A stretch of 64,000 nucleotides of DNA from assembly GCF_018986915.1 (NCBI RefSeq), contig NZ_CP076723.1, positions 2,203,501-2,267,500 of the forward strand, given 5' to 3'. A program made the position numbers and the translations under genes. This document shows, in pieces, positions 53,577-61,917 of this stretch. The notes beneath the pieces were generated by a model. The model worked only from the letters and a program-made list of their open reading frames with translations. It was not told the DNA's origin and did no database searches. The stretch comes from Geomonas oryzisoli (GTDB lineage: Bacteria > Desulfobacterota > Desulfuromonadia > Geobacterales > Geobacteraceae). How positions within the stretch are numbered: position 1 is the stretch's first letter; the number at the start of each line of letters is the position of its first letter.

Positions 53577-53664
53577 CTCCCCCTTTGCGAAGGGGGGGCG
53601 GGGGGGATTTGCCTTTCCAAAACCAAAAGCAAATCCCCCTAAATCCCCCTTCGCAAAGGGGGAC
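53577..53664. repeat. C-run/G-run inverted repeat block
   Basis: CTTTGCGAAGGGGG, GGGGGATTTGC, then GCAAATCCCCC and CCCCCTTCGCAAAGGGGG: nested inverted repeats filling the gap between convergent genes. A related shorter hairpin lies at 38520-38547. Confidence 0.75.
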
Positions 53665-53703
53665 TCTTACCAGCGGAAGATCGCTACTAATCCGGAAAAT
53701 AAA

Positions 53704-53730
53704 ATGCCCGAAGCAGCGGACCTCGGGCAT
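53704..53730 (-). terminator. Terminator of tcdA
   Basis: ATGCCCGA and TCGGGCAT arms with inner GC/GG pairing, followed on the minus strand by TTTTATTTT. It lies 31 bp after the tcdA stop codon. Confidence 0.8.
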
Positions 53731-53760
53731 CTTCTTCGATCGTGAAAGGGCCGGCCTCCC

Positions 53761-54537
53761 CTACCCTGGCTGCTGGGCCAGCAGGTCGTTCACCACGACC
53801 CCGGCCATGGTCAGCCCGAAGATGGACGGGATGAAGGAAACGCTCCCCAGGATGACGCGGCGGTGCTCGCAGGAGAATTTCTGGTCGTCCTTGTTCGGGC
53901 AGATGCAGTTCCCCTTGCAGCCGCCGTCTTTGACCTCCTGCTCGCGATACTCCTCGGTGGAGAACACCACCTTCACCCCCTGCTCGATCCCCTGCTTCTT
54001 CAGGAGCTTGCGCACCGAGCGCGCCATGCGGCACTTGTGGGTCTGCGAGATGTCGGCCACGCCGATCTTGGTCGGGTCGAGCTTGGCTGCGGCCCCCATG
54101 CTGGAGATGATGGGGATGTTCTTCTCCCGGCAGGTGCGGATCAGGTGCAGCTTGCTGGTGATATGGTCGATGGCGTCGACCACGTAGTCGTAGTGATCGT
54201 GCAGCAGGAAGTCGCTGTTCTCGGCGGAATAGAAATCGTGGTAGGGAACGATCTCCGCCTGAGGATTGATCTGGCGCATGCGCTCCGCCATGACCAGTGC
54301 CTTGGCCTTACCCACGGTGCCGTCCATGGCGTGCAGCTGCCGGTTCACGTTGGTGAGGCAGATGTCGTCGAAATCGACGATGACCAGTCGCCCGACGCCG
54401 GCGCGCACCAGGGCTTCAGCGGCATAGCTCCCTACGCCGCCCAGGCCGAAGATGGCAACGGTGGAATTTTTCAGTTTGTCGAGTCCGGCAGGTCCAATGA
54501 GGAGTTCAGTACGGGAAAAACGGTGCAGATGTGACAT
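53761..54537 (-). CDS. tcdA: tRNA threonylcarbamoyladenosine dehydratase TcdA
   Basis: 258 residues from ATG 54537, the start of the conserved region (RFSRTELLIGPAGLDKLKNSTVAIFGLGGVGSY). E1-like ATP-binding fold: GLGGVGSYAAEALVRAGVG, VDFDDICLTNVNRQLHA, VDAIDHITSKLHLI, SSMGAAAKLDPTKI. It cyclises t6A37 to ct6A37 in ANN-decoding tRNAs. A C-terminal Cys pair (GCKGNCICPN) is present. Two REP-like repeats and an 85-residue protein gene lie upstream. Confidence 0.92.
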   Translation of the reverse strand: MSHLHRFSRTELLIGPAGLDKLKNSTVAIFGLGGVGSYAAEALVRAGVGRLVIVDFDDICLTNVNRQLHAMDGTVGKAKALVMAERMRQINPQAEIVPYHDFYSAENSDFLLHDHYDYVVDAIDHITSKLHLIRTCREKNIPIISSMGAAAKLDPTKIGVADISQTHKCRMARSVRKLLKKQGIEQGVKVVFSTEEYREQEVKDGGCKGNCICPNKDDQKFSCEHRRVILGSVSFIPSIFGLTMAGVVVNDLLAQQPG

Positions 54538-54617
54538 GTTTCCTTTGCCTTTGACGCTTGTGCAGAGATAGTGACGTCGAAGTATCTCATACATGTGGCG
54601 TATCTTGGAAGCAAAAA

Positions 54618-54697
54618 GGGGACTGGCTCCGCAGGTGCCTGTCCCCTTCTCATGTGTTGGTGCCGAAAGGGGACTGGCTCCGAAGGTGCCTGTCCCC
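54618..54697. repeat. GGGGACTGGCTCC REP-like repeat, direct pair
   Basis: Copies at 54618-54646 and 54669-54697, same orientation, 51 bp apart, between tcdA and the gene for an 85-residue protein. Confidence 0.8.
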
Positions 54698-54742
54698 CTT
54701 TTAACGCTGGTGCCCCCAGCAGGCCCCGCAGCTTATCAACCA

Positions 54743-55000
54743 TCAGCGCCGAGGCAGCGGATTCCCCGACTCGGTCCGCATCCGTTCGAACCCCTCCTGC
54801 CGGGCGACGTCCTCATCATAAGTATAAAAAATGGCGTAGTTGCTCCCTACGCCATGTGGATCCAGCTGTATTCCCTTTTCTTCCCAGCGCCTGAAGAGCT
54901 CGAGGCTCTCCTCGAAGTTGCTGATCAGATCGGCAATTGTCCTGGCGCCGACTGCGGTGAACTTGATCTGATGAACATGCTCGTAGCGCACCCTTTGCAT
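54743..55000 (-). CDS. Small conserved-looking protein, function unknown
   Basis: 85 residues from ATG 55000, chosen because GGGAGG lies five bases upstream. Sequence: a short beta strand (HQIKFTAVGARTIADLISNFEE), an amphipathic helix (SLELFRRWEEKGIQLD), then SNYAIFYTYDEDVARQEGFERM. No cysteine, no signal, so cytosolic. The pattern resembles short accessory proteins without a named family. It follows the exporter operon by 84 bp on the same strand. I do not recognise it. Confidence 0.65.
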   Translation of the reverse strand: MQRVRYEHVHQIKFTAVGARTIADLISNFEESLELFRRWEEKGIQLDPHGVGSNYAIFYTYDEDVARQEGFERMRTESGNPLPRR

Positions 55001-55084
55001 AGCCACCTCCCAATGCCGCATTAACACCCGCCAATTGTAGCGTGGATCGTGCGGCTGGCAAACTCGCCATGGGGGCGGTTATGG

Positions 55085-56566
55085 CTACTTCATCTTTTCG
55101 TAGAGGTGATCGGCCGCACGGTCGGAAACGCTGATCCCCTCCTGTTCCAGGATCTCCCCGGTCGCCCGCCACAGCTGGGTGATGGAGTTGTTGTAGTCGA
55201 CCACGGCCTGGATCTGGTTCCCCTTGGCGGTCACCAGGTCGTTCTCCACGTCGAAAACGTCCTTGGTGGTGGCAAGCCCCACATCGTGCCGCTTCTGGAA
55301 GGCACGCAGCCGGTCCTCCGCGTAGGCGGTGCCGCGCGCGGTGACGTCGAGTTGCCGGTAGCTCGATGCCACCAGTCGCAGCGCCGCCTTTACGTCCCGC
55401 ACTACGCCTGATTCCAGGTTTTGCAGCTGGGTCTGGGCCTGTTCAAGGGACAGCTTCTTTCTGATGTAGTCGTTTTCCGCGGCGCGGTTGCCCAGCGGGT
55501 AGCTGAACTGCAGCCCTACCCCCCAGCTCGGTTCATCTATGGTCGCGGTTTTCTCCCACCCGCGCAGGAAGCGGCGGTCGAAACCACCGGTACCGACGCT
55601 GGCGTTGAGGGTCAGATTCGGCAGGGTCTGATTCTGGGCCACCCGCTGCTGCAGGTCATTGATCTTGATCACGTCGCGCTGCGTGGCCAGTTCGGGGCGG
55701 TTGTCGAGCGCATCGTTCAGGGCCTGTTGTTCGGACAGGTTGAAGCTGCCTCGGTAGGGCTGATCGGCAAGGGCGATCTCCGCCGTGGCCGGGAGCTGCA
55801 GGTCGACGCGCAAGACGTCCATCTGGTCCCGGACCGCCCGCTCCGCATCGATGACCTGCTTCTCGCGGGTGGCGACCTGGAACTCGGAGTTCAGAAGTTC
55901 GTACGCGGGGAGGACGCCGGCCTTTACCCGCCCCTGGTCATCCTGCAAGATGCGCTTGGCCAGCGCAAGCGACGTGCGGCGCACATCGAGCACCTCGAGC
56001 AGGTTGTAGAGCTGGAAATAGTCGTTGCGCACCTTGGCGACGGTGTCGCTCAGCCGGGTCCGGAAAACGTTCAGGGTCTCCCCCTTGGTGAAACGGGAGA
56101 CGTTGATAGCAAGCTCCGTGGTTTCCTGACCGAATCCCTTGAGCAGCGGCTGCTGGACGGTGAGATCGATCGCGTTGGAGTAATACTTTGCCGAGTTGCT
56201 GACCCAGCCGCTCTGGGCGGTGACGCCTACGACGGTGCCGGTGGGGAGGAGCTGGCTCACCCCGGCGTTGGCAGTGACCTGGTCGATCGGCTGGGGGCGG
56301 AAGGTCAGGAAGTTGCTGCTGTTGCTCCGCTCGTAGTTCAGCCCCAGGGCAAGCAGCGGATCGTAGATCCCAAGGGTGCGCCGGATGTCGGCCTCGGCCA
56401 TGGCGGGGTTGTAGAGCTCCACCTTCAGGTCGAGGTTCTTCTCGAAGGCCATCCTGATGGCGTCCTTCAGCGTCAGGTTGACGGTGGGCTGCGCCAAAGC
56501 CGACGTGGCGGCGCCGAGCACCAGGCCAAGGGAAAGGGCCAGCACTTTGTTACTGTTTCTCTTCAT
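55085..56566 (-). CDS. TolC-family outer-membrane efflux protein
   Basis: 493 residues, signal peptide (VLALSLGLVLGAATSALAQ). Two OEP repeats: LTLKDAIRMAFEKNLDLKVELYNPAMAEADIRR and LSEQQALNDALDNRPELATQRDVIK, plus the C-terminal helix pair near 430-460 (FQKRHDVGLATTKDVFDVENDLVTAKGNQIQ). It is the exit channel of the exporter whose other three subunits are encoded directly upstream (31-bp gap). Confidence 0.93.
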   Translation of the reverse strand: MKRNSNKVLALSLGLVLGAATSALAQPTVNLTLKDAIRMAFEKNLDLKVELYNPAMAEADIRRTLGIYDPLLALGLNYERSNSSNFLTFRPQPIDQVTANAGVSQLLPTGTVVGVTAQSGWVSNSAKYYSNAIDLTVQQPLLKGFGQETTELAINVSRFTKGETLNVFRTRLSDTVAKVRNDYFQLYNLLEVLDVRRTSLALAKRILQDDQGRVKAGVLPAYELLNSEFQVATREKQVIDAERAVRDQMDVLRVDLQLPATAEIALADQPYRGSFNLSEQQALNDALDNRPELATQRDVIKINDLQQRVAQNQTLPNLTLNASVGTGGFDRRFLRGWEKTATIDEPSWGVGLQFSYPLGNRAAENDYIRKKLSLEQAQTQLQNLESGVVRDVKAALRLVASSYRQLDVTARGTAYAEDRLRAFQKRHDVGLATTKDVFDVENDLVTAKGNQIQAVVDYNNSITQLWRATGEILEQEGISVSDRAADHLYEKMK

Positions 56567-56597
56567 GGGCGATCCTTTCGACCAGCTTGTTAAACGG

Positions 56598-57827
56598 TTA
56601 CTCGTATCTCAGGGCGTCGATGGGGTTGAGCGACGCAGCCTTCCGGGCGGGGTAGAAGCCGAAAAAGACCCCGACCCCGGCCGAGAAGCCGAAGGCGATG
56701 ATGATGGTGTTGACCGAAATCAGGGTGGGCCAGCCGATGAAGCTCGCCACGAGCTTCGCTCCCGCTACTCCGAGCAGCATACCGATCACGCCGCCGCAGG
56801 TGGTGAGGAGCACCGCCTCGGTCAGAAACTGCAGCATTATGTCGCGCTTCTTGGCGCCGATGGCGATGCGGATGCCGATCTCGCGGGTCCTTTCGGTGAC
56901 GGAGACCAGCATGATGTTCATGATGCCGATGCCGCCCACGACCAGGGAAATGGAGGCGACCGCGCCGAGCAGGATGGACATCACCTTCGAGGACTGCTCG
57001 GTGACGGCCAGGAGCTCGGAGAGGTTCCTGATGGTGTAGTCGACCTCCCGGTTGGGGCCGATCCTGTGGCGCTGGTTCAAGAGCTCGGTCACTTCCTCCT
57101 CGGCCTTGTCCAGCACCTCGGCGTCTTTGGCCTGTACCATGATAGAGCCGACCACATTGGGGAACTGGCTCCCCAGAAGTTTCCTCTGGGCGGTGCGCAG
57201 CGGCACGTAGATGACGTCATCCTGGTCCTGCCCCTGCGGCGACTGCCCCTTCCGGCCCAAGATCCCCACCACGGTGAAGGGAATCTTCTTGATCCTGATG
57301 ATCTTCCCGACCGGGTCGGTGCCGCCGAAGAGGTTATCAGCGACGGTCTGGCCGATCAAGCAGTTCTTGGTGGCGCCGTCGACATCTGACTGGGTGATGT
57401 TGCGGCCGGCGACGATGGTCCAGTCGCGCACGTCGACTATCTCCGGAGTGACCCCGTAGACGACGGTGGACCAGTTCTGGTTGCCGTACACCACCTGGCC
57501 GGAGCCGCGCACGTTGGGCGCCACCGCGGCTACCGACGGGCACTCGGCCTTGATGGCGCGGGCGTCGTCGTAGGTGAGCGTCTGGGTGCCGCCGGAACCG
57601 GAGCGCATGCCGCCGGAGGTGACCGAGCCGGGAAGGACCAGGAGCAGGTTCGACCCGATGCTGGAGATCTGGTCCGAGATCATCTTGCTGGCACCGGAGC
57701 CGATGGCCACCATGGCGATCACGGCGGCGATGCCGATGATGATGCCCAGCATGGTGAGCAGCGCTCGCATCTTGTTGACGCGCAGGGCGCGCAGGGCTAT
57801 GAGCAGGCTTTGCCAGAGTGTCGTCAT
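56598..57827 (-). CDS. MacB-type ABC exporter permease
   Basis: 409 residues: N-terminal helix (LLTMLGIIIGIAAVIAMVAIGSGA), periplasmic domain about 45-280, three C-terminal helices (VASISLVVGGIGIMNIMLVSVTERTREIGIRIAIGA onwards). It forms the membrane half of a MacAB-type exporter; here the ATPase is a separate gene, overlapping as ATGA (57824-57827). Confidence 0.92.
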   Translation of the reverse strand: MTTLWQSLLIALRALRVNKMRALLTMLGIIIGIAAVIAMVAIGSGASKMISDQISSIGSNLLLVLPGSVTSGGMRSGSGGTQTLTYDDARAIKAECPSVAAVAPNVRGSGQVVYGNQNWSTVVYGVTPEIVDVRDWTIVAGRNITQSDVDGATKNCLIGQTVADNLFGGTDPVGKIIRIKKIPFTVVGILGRKGQSPQGQDQDDVIYVPLRTAQRKLLGSQFPNVVGSIMVQAKDAEVLDKAEEEVTELLNQRHRIGPNREVDYTIRNLSELLAVTEQSSKVMSILLGAVASISLVVGGIGIMNIMLVSVTERTREIGIRIAIGAKKRDIMLQFLTEAVLLTTCGGVIGMLLGVAGAKLVASFIGWPTLISVNTIIIAFGFSAGVGVFFGFYPARKAASLNPIDALRYE

Positions 57828-58549
57828 TGGTGCTGTACCTCGGCAGGCAAAACCGCGCTCTTCGCCTGGTACGGCGCGTCGGAGATGACCTCACCGTCAC
57901 GGAAGATGATGTGCCGGTTGGTGAATTCGGCGACGTCGGGCTCGTGGGTGACCATGATGATGGTGATCCCTTGCCGGTTCAGTTCCTGGAAGATGGACAT
58001 GATCTCGATGGTGGTCCTGGAGTCGAGGTTGCCCGTCGGCTCGTCGGCCAGGATGATGGAGGGGCGGTTGACCAGGGCGCGGGCGATGGCGACGCGCTGC
58101 TGCTGCCCGCCCGAGAGCTGGTTCGAGTAGTGCCCTTCCCTGCCCGCGAGCCCCACCCGCTCGAGCGCTTCCAGGGCGCGCGCCCGGCGCTCGGCGGCGG
58201 GAATCTGGGCGTAGACCAGCGGCAGCTCGACGTTCTGTCGCGCGGTGGTCCGCGCCAGCAGGTTGAAACCCTGGAACACGAAGCCCAGCTTCTTATTGCG
58301 CACCTCGGCCAGGGCGTCGGCGGAAAGCCTGCCGACATCCACTCCGTCCAGGAAGTAGCTCCCCCGGGTGGGGACGTCCAGGCATCCCAGGATATTCATG
58401 CAGGTGGACTTGCCGCTGCCGGAGGCGCCCATGATGGAGACGAACTCGCCGCGGTTCACGGTGAAGGAGACCCCCTTCATCGCCTCGACGCGCTCCTCTC
58501 CCATGGTGTATACCTTGACGACGTCTGTGAGACGGACCACTTCGTCCAT
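57824..58549 (-). CDS. MacB-type ABC exporter ATPase
   Basis: 241 residues: Walker A GASGSGKST, signature LSGGQQQRVAIARAL, Walker B IILADEPTGNLDS, H-loop TIIMVTHEPDVA. LolD/MacB class. The start codon directly follows the adaptor's stop (58550), and the stop overlaps the permease start. Confidence 0.94.
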   Translation of the reverse strand: MDEVVRLTDVVKVYTMGEERVEAMKGVSFTVNRGEFVSIMGASGSGKSTCMNILGCLDVPTRGSYFLDGVDVGRLSADALAEVRNKKLGFVFQGFNLLARTTARQNVELPLVYAQIPAAERRARALEALERVGLAGREGHYSNQLSGGQQQRVAIARALVNRPSIILADEPTGNLDSRTTIEIMSIFQELNRQGITIIMVTHEPDVAEFTNRHIIFRDGEVISDAPYQAKSAVLPAEVQHQ

Positions 58550-59809
58550 TTAGAACCTCGGCCCCATGGGCGATCCCATGCCGCCTTTCTTCTTGTCCTG
58601 GCTCACCTGCTCCACGATGACGTCGTCGCCTTCCTTGAGATTGCCGGTCAGCACCTCGACGAAGCCGCCGTCGCTGATCCCGGTGGTGATGGAAACCGGC
58701 ACGGGCTTTCCTTCCGCATTGAGGGTGTAGACCTTCTGCCCGCCGTCCTTGCCGCCGTCCTTGCCGCCGGGTTTCCCTTTGGGGCCCGTGCCCGCGCCGT
58801 GCCCGCCGCCGGTACCGGTCATGCTGCCGGAGCCGTTTTTCGCTGCGCCTGCCTTTTCCTTATCGGAACGAGGCTTGAAGCGAAGTGCCGCGGCCGGCAC
58901 CTTGAGGAGGTTGTCCTTTCTCTGGGTCTCCACGGTGACGTTGGCGGTCATGCCCGGCTTGAGTTTCAGCTCCTTGTTGTCCACCGCGATGACGGTCACG
59001 TAGGTGACCACGTTCTGGGTCACCACAGGCGCGTTCCTGATCTGCACCACGGTCCCCTCGAACTGACGGTCGGAATACGCATCGACGGTGAAGGTCGCCT
59101 TCTGCCCCACCTTCAATTTGCTGATGTCGGACTCGTCCACGCTGGTGTCGATCTGCATCTTGGTGAGATCCTGGGCGATGGTGAACAGGGTCGGCGTCTG
59201 GAAGGAGGCGGCGACGGTCTGTCCGACATCGACGTTGCGGGAGACGACGGTGCCGTCTACCGGGGACCTGATGGTGGAGTAGTTAAGATTGGTTTCGGCC
59301 TGTTTCAGGGCACCGCGGGTCTGCAGGACCGATGCCTCGGCCGCCTTCACGCCGGCCAGGGCAGAGTCGTAGGCCGTCTGCGCCGCATCGAGGTCGCTTT
59401 GGGCGATGATCCCTTCCTTCAGAAGTTCCCGGTTGCGCCCCAGCGTTCTCTTGGCGTCGACCTGCGTCACCTTGGCCTTGGCAAGGGCCGCCTCGGCGTT
59501 GAGGGCGTTGCCGCGCGCCTGCTGCACCGCGGAGTTGAACAGCGCCGGATCGATCTGGGCTATCGGCTGCCCCTTCTTCACCGACGAGTTGAAGTCGACG
59601 TAGAGCTTGGCAATGGTTCCGGAAACCTGGGTACCGACCTGGACGGTGACCACCGCGTTCAGGGTGCCGGTGGCGGAAACCGTCGAGGTAATGGCGCCGC
59701 GCTCGACCTTCAGCGTCTTGTACTGCACCTTGGGGGGCTGTTTGAAGTAGAAATAGCCGGCCGCTCCCAGAACGGTCAGTAGTATGACGGCGCCTACGAT
59801 TCTTTTCAC
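58550..59809 (-). CDS. macA: MacA-type periplasmic adaptor
   Basis: 419 residues from GTG 59809, chosen because GAGGTGG lies just upstream and an N-terminal anchor follows (RIVGAVILLTVLGAAGYFYF). Membrane-fusion features: ATGTLNAVVTVQVGTQVSGTIAKLYVDFNSSVKKGQPIAQIDP, hairpin coiled coil about 100-190, then YSTIRSPVDGTVVSRNVDVGQTV. A Gly/Lys-rich insert of about 45 residues near 330-365 (GSGSMTGTGGGHGAGTGPKG) is unusual. First gene of a macA - macB ATPase - permease - tolC operon exporting an unknown substrate. Confidence 0.92.
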   Translation of the reverse strand: MKRIVGAVILLTVLGAAGYFYFKQPPKVQYKTLKVERGAITSTVSATGTLNAVVTVQVGTQVSGTIAKLYVDFNSSVKKGQPIAQIDPALFNSAVQQARGNALNAEAALAKAKVTQVDAKRTLGRNRELLKEGIIAQSDLDAAQTAYDSALAGVKAAEASVLQTRGALKQAETNLNYSTIRSPVDGTVVSRNVDVGQTVAASFQTPTLFTIAQDLTKMQIDTSVDESDISKLKVGQKATFTVDAYSDRQFEGTVVQIRNAPVVTQNVVTYVTVIAVDNKELKLKPGMTANVTVETQRKDNLLKVPAAALRFKPRSDKEKAGAAKNGSGSMTGTGGGHGAGTGPKGKPGGKDGGKDGGQKVYTLNAEGKPVPVSITTGISDGGFVEVLTGNLKEGDDVIVEQVSQDKKKGGMGSPMGPRF

Positions 59810-60008
59810 AAGTCCACCTCGTAAATCATTCTTGAGACTGCCGTTGCATGCCCGTGGCAGCACCAGTCCTGCGACAGGGTAAGTGCCAAATGTGCAAGAA
59901 AGATGAAACGGGAAGAATTTCTGCAATCCGCAGTCAAGCCGTCACTTTAATCATGGACGAACATGGGGTCAATGAAAATATTTTATGCCTTGGACGGGCA
60001 ACCGACAT

Positions 60009-60036
60009 TTGACACTGTTAATCACCCCGCTACAAT
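60009..60036 (+). promoter_or_regulatory. Sigma-70-type promoter of the SOD gene
   Basis: TTGACA (60009-60014), 16-bp spacer, TACAAT (60031-60036), 58 bp before the ATG. One of the clearest sigma-70 promoters in the window. Confidence 0.7.
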
Positions 60037-60093
60037 TGGGCAGTGTTTTTGCGGAACCGCTGCAAATGTCAAATTCAACCAAAGGAGAGAGAT

Positions 60094-60678
60094 ATGACGG
60101 CGTTCACGGCAAAAGACTACTCCCAACTGATCGGGATGCCCGGGTTCAGCGAGGCGCTTCTCAACAACCATTTCACCCTGTACCAGGGGTACGTGAAGAA
60201 CAGCAACACCCTGGACGAGCAGCTCATGCAGCTGCGCAAGGACGGCAAGGGGTCCGATCCCATCTTTGCCGAGCTGAAGAGGCGTTTCGGGTGGGAATTC
60301 AACGGCATGAGGCTGCACGAACTCTACTTCGAAAACCTCGGCGGCAACCAGCCGATCAACCAGGACGGCAGGCTGGCGGCCCGGCTGCACCAGGACTTCG
60401 GGAGTTATGATGAGTGGGTTCAGGACTTCAAGTCCGTGGGGGCCATGCGCGGGATCGGCTGGGCCATTCTGTACCAGGATGCGCACAGCGGCAAGCTGAT
60501 GAACTGCTGGATCAACGAGCACGACGTCGGTCATCCCGCCTGCTGCGTCCCGATCCTGGTAATGGACGTGTTCGAGCACGCCTTCATGACCGACTATGGC
60601 CTCAAGCGCGCCGACTACATCAACTCCTTCTTCCAAAACATCGAGTGGATCAAGGCCGAAGAAAGGATGCAGATGTAG
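60094..60678 (+). CDS. sodA: Fe/Mn superoxide dismutase
   Basis: 194 residues from ATG 60094 (AAAGGAGAG upstream). Metal ligands by family pattern: His26 (NNHFTLYQGY), His75 (MRLHELYFENLGG), Asp158 and His162 (MDVFEHAFMTDYG). The Asp-x-Phe-Glu-His motif replaces the usual Asp-x-Trp-Glu-His, as in related Geobacter enzymes. Cytosolic, no signal peptide; it dismutates superoxide. It has its own promoter and terminator, so it is monocistronic. Confidence 0.93.
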   Translation: MTAFTAKDYSQLIGMPGFSEALLNNHFTLYQGYVKNSNTLDEQLMQLRKDGKGSDPIFAELKRRFGWEFNGMRLHELYFENLGGNQPINQDGRLAARLHQDFGSYDEWVQDFKSVGAMRGIGWAILYQDAHSGKLMNCWINEHDVGHPACCVPILVMDVFEHAFMTDYGLKRADYINSFFQNIEWIKAEERMQM

Positions 60679-60709
60679 TAGCGCCTGCGACAGAAGGTTT
60701 GAAGGAAAA

Positions 60710-60737
60710 GGGCCCCCCTCCGGGAGGGGGCCCTTTT
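60710..60737 (+). terminator. Terminator of the SOD gene
   Basis: GGGCCCCC and GGGGGCCC arms with a short TCCGGGA-type loop, followed by TTTTTGTTTTT, 31 bp after the stop codon. Confidence 0.9.
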
Positions 60738-60814
60738 TGTTTTTCAAATAAGTGCTGATGCTGTCAATTACGCGACACCCTTGCCTTGTGAAACGATCAC
60801 AACAGAGCGCTGTG

Positions 60815-61655
60815 AGGTAGTATGCCATTTCGCTTGATCGGCGTACCGGTTCAAGTGAAGTGGTATACCGGTTTGTTTGAGTGGTAAACCAGTTGGGAGT
60901 AAGTGGTAGACCATTTGGCTTGAATGGTAAACCAGTTGGGAGTAAGTGGTTGTCCATTTGGCTTGAATGGTAAACCAGTTAGGAGTAAGTGGTTTACCAT
61001 TTGGCTTGAATGGTAAACCAGTTGGGAGTAAGTGGTTGTTCATTTGGCTTGAATGGTAAACCAGTTGGGAGTAAGTGGTTGTCCATTTGGCTTGAATGGT
61101 AAACCAGTTGGGAGTAAGTGGTTGTCCATTTGGCTTGAATGGTAAACCAGTTAGGAGTAAGTGGTTGTCCATTTGGCTTGAATGGTAAACCAATTAGGAG
61201 TAAATGGTTGTCCATTTGGCTTGAATGGTAAACCAGTTGGGAGTAAGTGGTTGTCCATTTGGCTTGAATGGTAAACCAGTTAGGAGTAAGTGGTTGTCCA
61301 TTTGGCTTGAATGGTAAACCAATTAGGAGTAAATGGTTGTCCATTTGGCTTGAATGGTAAACCAGTTGGGAGTAAGTGGTTGTCCATTTGGCTTGAATGG
61401 TAAACCAGTTAGGAGTAAGTGGTTGTCCATTTGGCTTGAATGGTAAACCAGTTAGGAGTAAATGGTTGTCCATTTGGCTTGAATGGTAAACCAGTTGGGA
61501 GTAAGTGGTATACCGTTTGGCCAGAATTGTGAACCACCTAGAATTAAGTGGTTGACCATTAGACCTTGAGGGCATACCGATCATGGTTGAGTGGCATGCC
61601 GTCAGGCCCAAACGGCATATCTGCTAAGGTCAAGCGGCACGCTGGCAGGTTTCGC
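60815..61655. repeat. 43-bp tandem-repeat array of phased TGG-N4-CCA sites
   Basis: About 20 units of 43 bp (14 well conserved, 60911 to 61512; the outer ones diverged). Each unit has a 21-bp half (CCATTTGGCTTGAATGGTAAA) and a 22-bp half starting CCAGTTGGGAGTAAG; both end in TGGT. Alternating sites are TGGTAAACCA and TGGTTGTCCA, and edge copies read TGGTATACCG or TGGCATGCCG. About 38 sites recur every 21-22 bp. Variants ordered GTTGGG, GTTAGG, ATTAGG give a 129-bp higher-order repeat from about 61100 to 61490. It lies between convergent SOD and zinc-ribbon genes. Confidence 0.95.
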
Positions 61656-61803
61656 AGAAGCTGACATCCGTGCTTGCAAGCCGGCAACCGCAGGAAGCGC
61701 AGGCATTGTCCCATTCCGGGTGCCCCGCGTCCATCGCCCTCTTCTTCGCCTCAAGCCTCCTCACCTCCGCCTCCATCTCTTCGTTGTACTGCGTCTCGAA
61801 CAT
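61630..61803 (-). CDS. Zinc-ribbon miniprotein
   Basis: 57 residues from ATG 61803 (AAGGAGA eight bases upstream). An N-terminal charged helix (NEEMEAEVRRLEAKKRAMD) precedes a CxxC pair (Cys35, Cys38, with Cys40) and a second CxxC (Cys50, Cys53): a small treble-clef or zinc-ribbon shape. Its last codons run into the diverged edge of the tandem array, so the end may have been shaped by the repeats. Such miniproteins are often nucleic-acid- or protein-binding; no specific family is recognised. Confidence 0.7.
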   Translation of the reverse strand: MFETQYNEEMEAEVRRLEAKKRAMDAGHPEWDNACASCGCRLASTDVSFCETCQRAA

Positions 61804-61917
61804 CGTGTGCTCTCCTTTTACATGCGTAACTATCCGACTCAGTTTTTTGGAATCAGTTGCCAAAGCGTCCCCTCCCCCGGGGGGAGTCCCGTAACTGAGG
61901 CAAGGAACCGAAACCGC

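Noticed and set aside
60994-61611. 205-residue repeat protein on the minus strand
   Set aside because: No ribosome site or signal; the openness follows from the stop-free repeat unit; kept only as a low-interest finding.
60815-61655. CRISPR array
   Set aside because: No unique spacers: both halves of every unit are repeated, and no cas genes are present.
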